Shown here: piece after piece, positions 9,623-11,707 of the stretch | Position numbering within the stretch: the stretch's first letter is position 1 | Layout of the letters: every line of letters begins with the position of its first letter | NCBI GenBank assembly: GCA_900088475.1 | Contig: FLMG01003674.1 | Span: forward strand, 1 to 11,707 | Direction: 5' to 3' | Length of the DNA stretch: 11,707 nt | From: Hyphochytrium catenoides | Lineage: Eukaryota; Sar; Hyphochytriomycetes; Hyphochytriales; Hyphochytriaceae | Notes under the pieces: generated by a model | Told to the model about the DNA's origin: nothing | The model's database searches: none | What the model saw: the letters and a program-made list of their open reading frames with translations, nothing else | Program-made: the position numbers and the translations under genes

Positions 9623-10724
9623 GAGAGATGAAGCGAAGCAGAGTTGGGTGGTTGATGGTTGAGCTCGCGGTTCTGGACCCTACCTCTGCCTCTGGGACTG
9701 TCTGATAAAGGAATCTACGAGACTGTAGGAGAGGACTGTGAACGTGGCCAAGAGAAGATACTTCGTGGCCTTCTCTGCAGAATTTGAGGCAGAAGCAATG
9801 AGTGATTGGACGCCTTACGGGATGACATGGAGAGGACGAGAGAGAGAGAGAGGAAGAAGCAGAGAGAGAGAGAGAAGAGAGCAGGCATGCGGAACGAAGA
9901 GATAAGAAGGAGCTCTCTCGCTTCTATTCCCTAAAAAGTTGGTCCCATATACCTGTTGCTGAGAAGAGAAGCGGGAGAAGCGCATAGTGTCCAAACACAG
10001 CCGTCAAGAGGAAGAGGCGGCCGTCAAAGCTGCTCTCAAGGGCAGAAAGGCTGCATTTAAGGTTAGTAATGAGCTGAATGAAGAGAGAGACCAGAGGGCA
10101 GGAGAGAGTATGAAGAGAGAGAGAGAGAAAGAGTAGAGAGCGAGAGATACACACAGAGAGAGACACCCACACAGAGAACCGGGGGGGGGGGGGTTAGAGG
10201 AGAGAGGACCAAGGAAGGGAGAGAGAGTAATAGCCCGATCCGTATGGAGGACACGAAAGAATAGCTTGCACAGAGGGAACCATTAGATCAAAGGTAAGGA
10301 GAAGAGAAAGAGAGGCAGGCATCAGCTCTCCAGACCTTAAAGGGATAATGACCATAAGGATCGCCTTCTCGTGCACGTGATAGCCAAGCATGAAGGAGCA
10401 GAACGCGAGGTAGGTAGAGGCTGCGAGACAGAGAGGCGAAGGTAAGGCCGCAGAGAAAGGACTGGGAGAAAGTGAGAAGGACTGGGAGAAAGCCAAGGGA
10501 GAGGGGAAGGGGAGGAGAGAGAGAGAAAGAGAGCGAGCAAAAAGCTGGAATTTTGTGAGAACGACAGAAGAGGAGCTGTTAGAGAGGAAGAGAGAGTGGG
10601 ATGGAGAAGAAGAGTAAGGGCATTAGATCTGGAGAAAGAGCGTCAAATCCAAGGCAATCTAGTAAAGAAGCGGCACATCTGTGTCTTTGTGACTGCGTCT
10701 GTCTGAGTGTGGGTGTGTAAGTGT

Positions 10725-10760
<36 letters not shown>

Positions 10761-11555
10761 GAGAGAAAGAGAGAGAGAGGGAGAGAGGGGTTTGGAGAAA
10801 ATAGAGAGAGTCTAAAAGAAGAGCGAAGGAGGTAGCGCTACAGAGGAGAAAAGTGGCTCACCAGAAGCAAAAGCTCGAGGATGAGGCCGCTTCCAAACGT
10901 CAGCAAGGACAGGCTAGGGGGACAAGAAATTTAGATTCTAAGACGTGCTTTCTGAACGTGACGGCAAGTGAAGTAGAAGAGGACGAGCAGGAGATCGGGC
11001 CCTCCAGAGGTTTGTACGGCCAATTAGTCCCGACTGAGAGAGAGAGAGAGACAGACGAATTGACAGCGGACAGGGACCATGGAAAGAGAAGAGAGAGGAA
11101 ATGGAAGGAGAATAGCAGAGAGAATGTCTTAGAGCATAGAGAGAGGAGGGGGAGAAATAAATAGAGACAGACAAAGGTAAAGCGCCTGCAGAAAGGCAAA
11201 CGAGGAGTAGTAATGAGGGAAAAGCAAAGGAACTCTAAGTGGAGGCTGACCAGCATAGAGAGTAACGTGAGGAGCCCGGTGGCCAGAGGCGGGATGGAGG
11301 GAAGAACCGCGAAGCTTGCTTCTTGGACCAGGCCGCCGGTCATCGCAGCGACTCCGCTGTCCTACAACCCAGAGTCATCGACAAGTCAGTGCCACTTCTC
11401 TGGCATTGGGACTGCTCCTCTCTGTCTCTCTTTCTCTCTCTCTCTCACTCTGTCCTCCTTTGGATGTGGTTTCTCCTCCTCCTCCGTTGACATTCTCTAG
11501 TCCTGGCGCTTACGATCGTGCAGAGCTTCAAGCGCCGGCAACCGGCAGCGAGCAC
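8617..11555 (-). CDS. ALG8: ALG8, dolichyl-P-glucose glucosyltransferase (GT57), 3' part, eight exons, 5' end outside the window
   Basis: ALG8 adds the second glucose, from dolichyl-phosphate-glucose, to the lipid-linked oligosaccharide on the lumenal side of the ER membrane, before N-glycan transfer. Exons on the minus strand, in transcript order: 11555-11514, 11361-11251, 10913-10862, 10420-10336, 10050-9953, 9774-9684, 9178-9071 and 8848-8617 (stop TAG 8619-8617). They total 819 bases, 272 residues plus stop. All seven introns (152, 337, 441, 285, 178, 505 and 222 bp) start with GT and end with AG, and the codon phases fit throughout. Family landmarks in order: MTGGLVQ and VLPSIPPLAT; VWKRPHPRAF; the signature GYHVHEKAIL; FGHYALLPLLFSA, which with MTxGLVQ favours ALG8 over its relative ALG6; then three further hydrophobic segments in the last three exons, including ALPVITLFNEVV and FLPLLLISTSCALGLLYCW. 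The protein ends in a hydrophilic tail of about 50 residues (to FDFILK), which appears longer than in animal ALG8. Exon 1 (14 codons) and exon 3 (17 codons) are the least independent calls, but both match family spacing. The N-terminal half, including the catalytic lumenal loop, must lie to the right of the window. Confidence 0.93.
8861..8903. repeat. GA-rich microsatellite in ALG8 intron 7
   Basis: Imperfect (GA)n/(GAAA)n on the plus strand, directly preceding the last ALG8 exon. On the coding strand it is the polypyrimidine stretch in front of the acceptor CGACAG. Smaller GA patches recur at about 8969-8993 and 9029-9053 in the same intron. Confidence 0.9.
9421..9620. repeat. 200-bp GA/GAAA/GGAA purine tract in ALG8 intron 6
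   Basis: Almost uninterrupted purine on the plus strand. (GA)n, (GAAA)n and (GGAA)n blocks merge, ending in a clean (GA)n run at about 9580-9619. It lies inside the longest intron of ALG8 (505 bp) and reads as CT-rich on the transcript. Confidence 0.95.
9838..9880. repeat. GA microsatellite in ALG8 intron 5
   Basis: Imperfect (GA)n with a GAAGAAGC interruption on the plus strand, in the middle of a 178-bp intron. It is pyrimidine-rich in the transcript. Confidence 0.9.
10101..10193. repeat. GA microsatellite, CA/GA patch and G13 homopolymer in ALG8 intron 4
   Basis: (GA)n at about 10101-10145 is followed by a mixed ACAC/AGAG stretch and then 13 consecutive G at 10181-10193 on the plus strand, which is C13 in the transcript. 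Homopolymer length in such tracts is often uncertain in assemblies. Confidence 0.9.
10457..10492. repeat. 16-bp direct repeat, 20-bp period, in ALG8 intron 3
   Basis: AAGGACTGGGAGAAAG occurs at 10457-10472 and again at 10477-10492, separated by four bases. It lies close upstream of the exon 4 acceptor on the coding strand. Confidence 0.9.
10725..10790. repeat. GA/GAAA microsatellite in ALG8 intron 3
   Basis: (GA)n then (GAAA GAGA)n on the plus strand, preceded at 10681-10724 by a TG/TCTG-rich patch. It is pyrimidine-rich on the transcript strand. Confidence 0.9.
11416..11447. repeat. CT microsatellite in ALG8 intron 1, opposite polarity
   Basis: Here the pyrimidines are on the plus strand, so the ALG8 transcript carries GA in this intron. 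In the other introns the purines are on the plus strand. Confidence 0.9.
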
Positions 11556-11679
11556 CTAAAATCCAGCGAGCAAAGCAACTTGATGAGAGAAGAAGTGCTT
11601 TAGAGAGAGAGCTCGAGACCAAAGGGAAAGACTAGAGAAGGAAGACATTGGCTTACGAGGAGGAACACCCTTGAAGTGA

Positions 11680-11707
11680 AAGAGAGAGAGAGAGAGAGAG
11701 AGAGAGA
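11680..11707. repeat. (GA)n microsatellite at the right window edge
   Basis: Clean AG repeat running off the window. It lies upstream of the first ALG8 exon seen here, so it is probably inside another ALG8 intron. Confidence 0.9.

Noticed and set aside
9412-9624. Glu/Arg/Lys-rich frame resembling a charged coiled-coil protein
   Set aside because: It is a translation of the GA/GAAA microsatellite inside ALG8 intron 6. Its sequence is dictated by the repeat.
11150-11250. Continuation of ALG8 exon 2 past 11251 (open frame containing SLHLEFLCFSL), and a CTGCAG acceptor-like site nearby
   Set aside because: Ending exon 2 at the GTCAGC donor and joining to 10913 restores the family's spacing (VWKRPHPRAF then HVHEKAIL). 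The continuation has no family counterpart.
1-11707. CRISPR array, bacterial operon or prophage
   Set aside because: There are no regularly spaced repeats with unique spacers and no clustered intron-free genes. The introns, the ALG8 gene and the retroelement mark this as eukaryotic.

Overview
This is nuclear DNA from a eukaryote. It carries spliceosomal introns, a gene of the ER N-glycosylation pathway, a decayed Ty3/gypsy-type retroelement, and dense CT/GA microsatellites. The lineage cannot be fixed from the sequence. Short-exon genes in pyrimidine-rich introns would suit an algal or other protist genome, but that is a guess.

Layout, left to right. Positions 1-196 are an imperfect (CT)n array. 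Positions 197-2161 hold CTT/CTC trinucleotide runs and no gene I can support. Positions 2162-3238 (+) encode a secreted, Cys-containing, sequon-rich protein of unknown family. Its frame ends just after a tandem TCAG duplication. The next frame (to 3353) encodes a short polar stretch and a C-terminal hydrophobic tail like a GPI-attachment or membrane-anchor signal, so the true C-terminus is uncertain. Positions 3354-5356 are unresolved, with a few short protein-like open stretches. Positions 5357-5962 (+) are a broken reverse transcriptase thumb plus RNase H remnant. Positions 5963-8470 are again without an identifiable gene.

The right quarter (8617-11555, minus strand) is the main result. Eight exons can be assembled through the GA-rich 'low complexity' sequence into the C-terminal 272 residues of ALG8, the ER dolichyl-P-glucose glucosyltransferase. 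Every junction is GT-AG and phase-consistent, and the assembled reading frame is open to a TAG stop. The 5' part of the gene lies beyond the right edge. A polyadenylation-like AATAAA sits about 100 nt after its stop. Most of the low-complexity sequence there is intronic, with pyrimidines on the coding strand, except in the first intron, where the polarity is reversed.

The secreted protein has six N-glycosylation sequons and ALG8 belongs to the pathway that builds N-glycans. No regulatory or operon-like link between them is visible.
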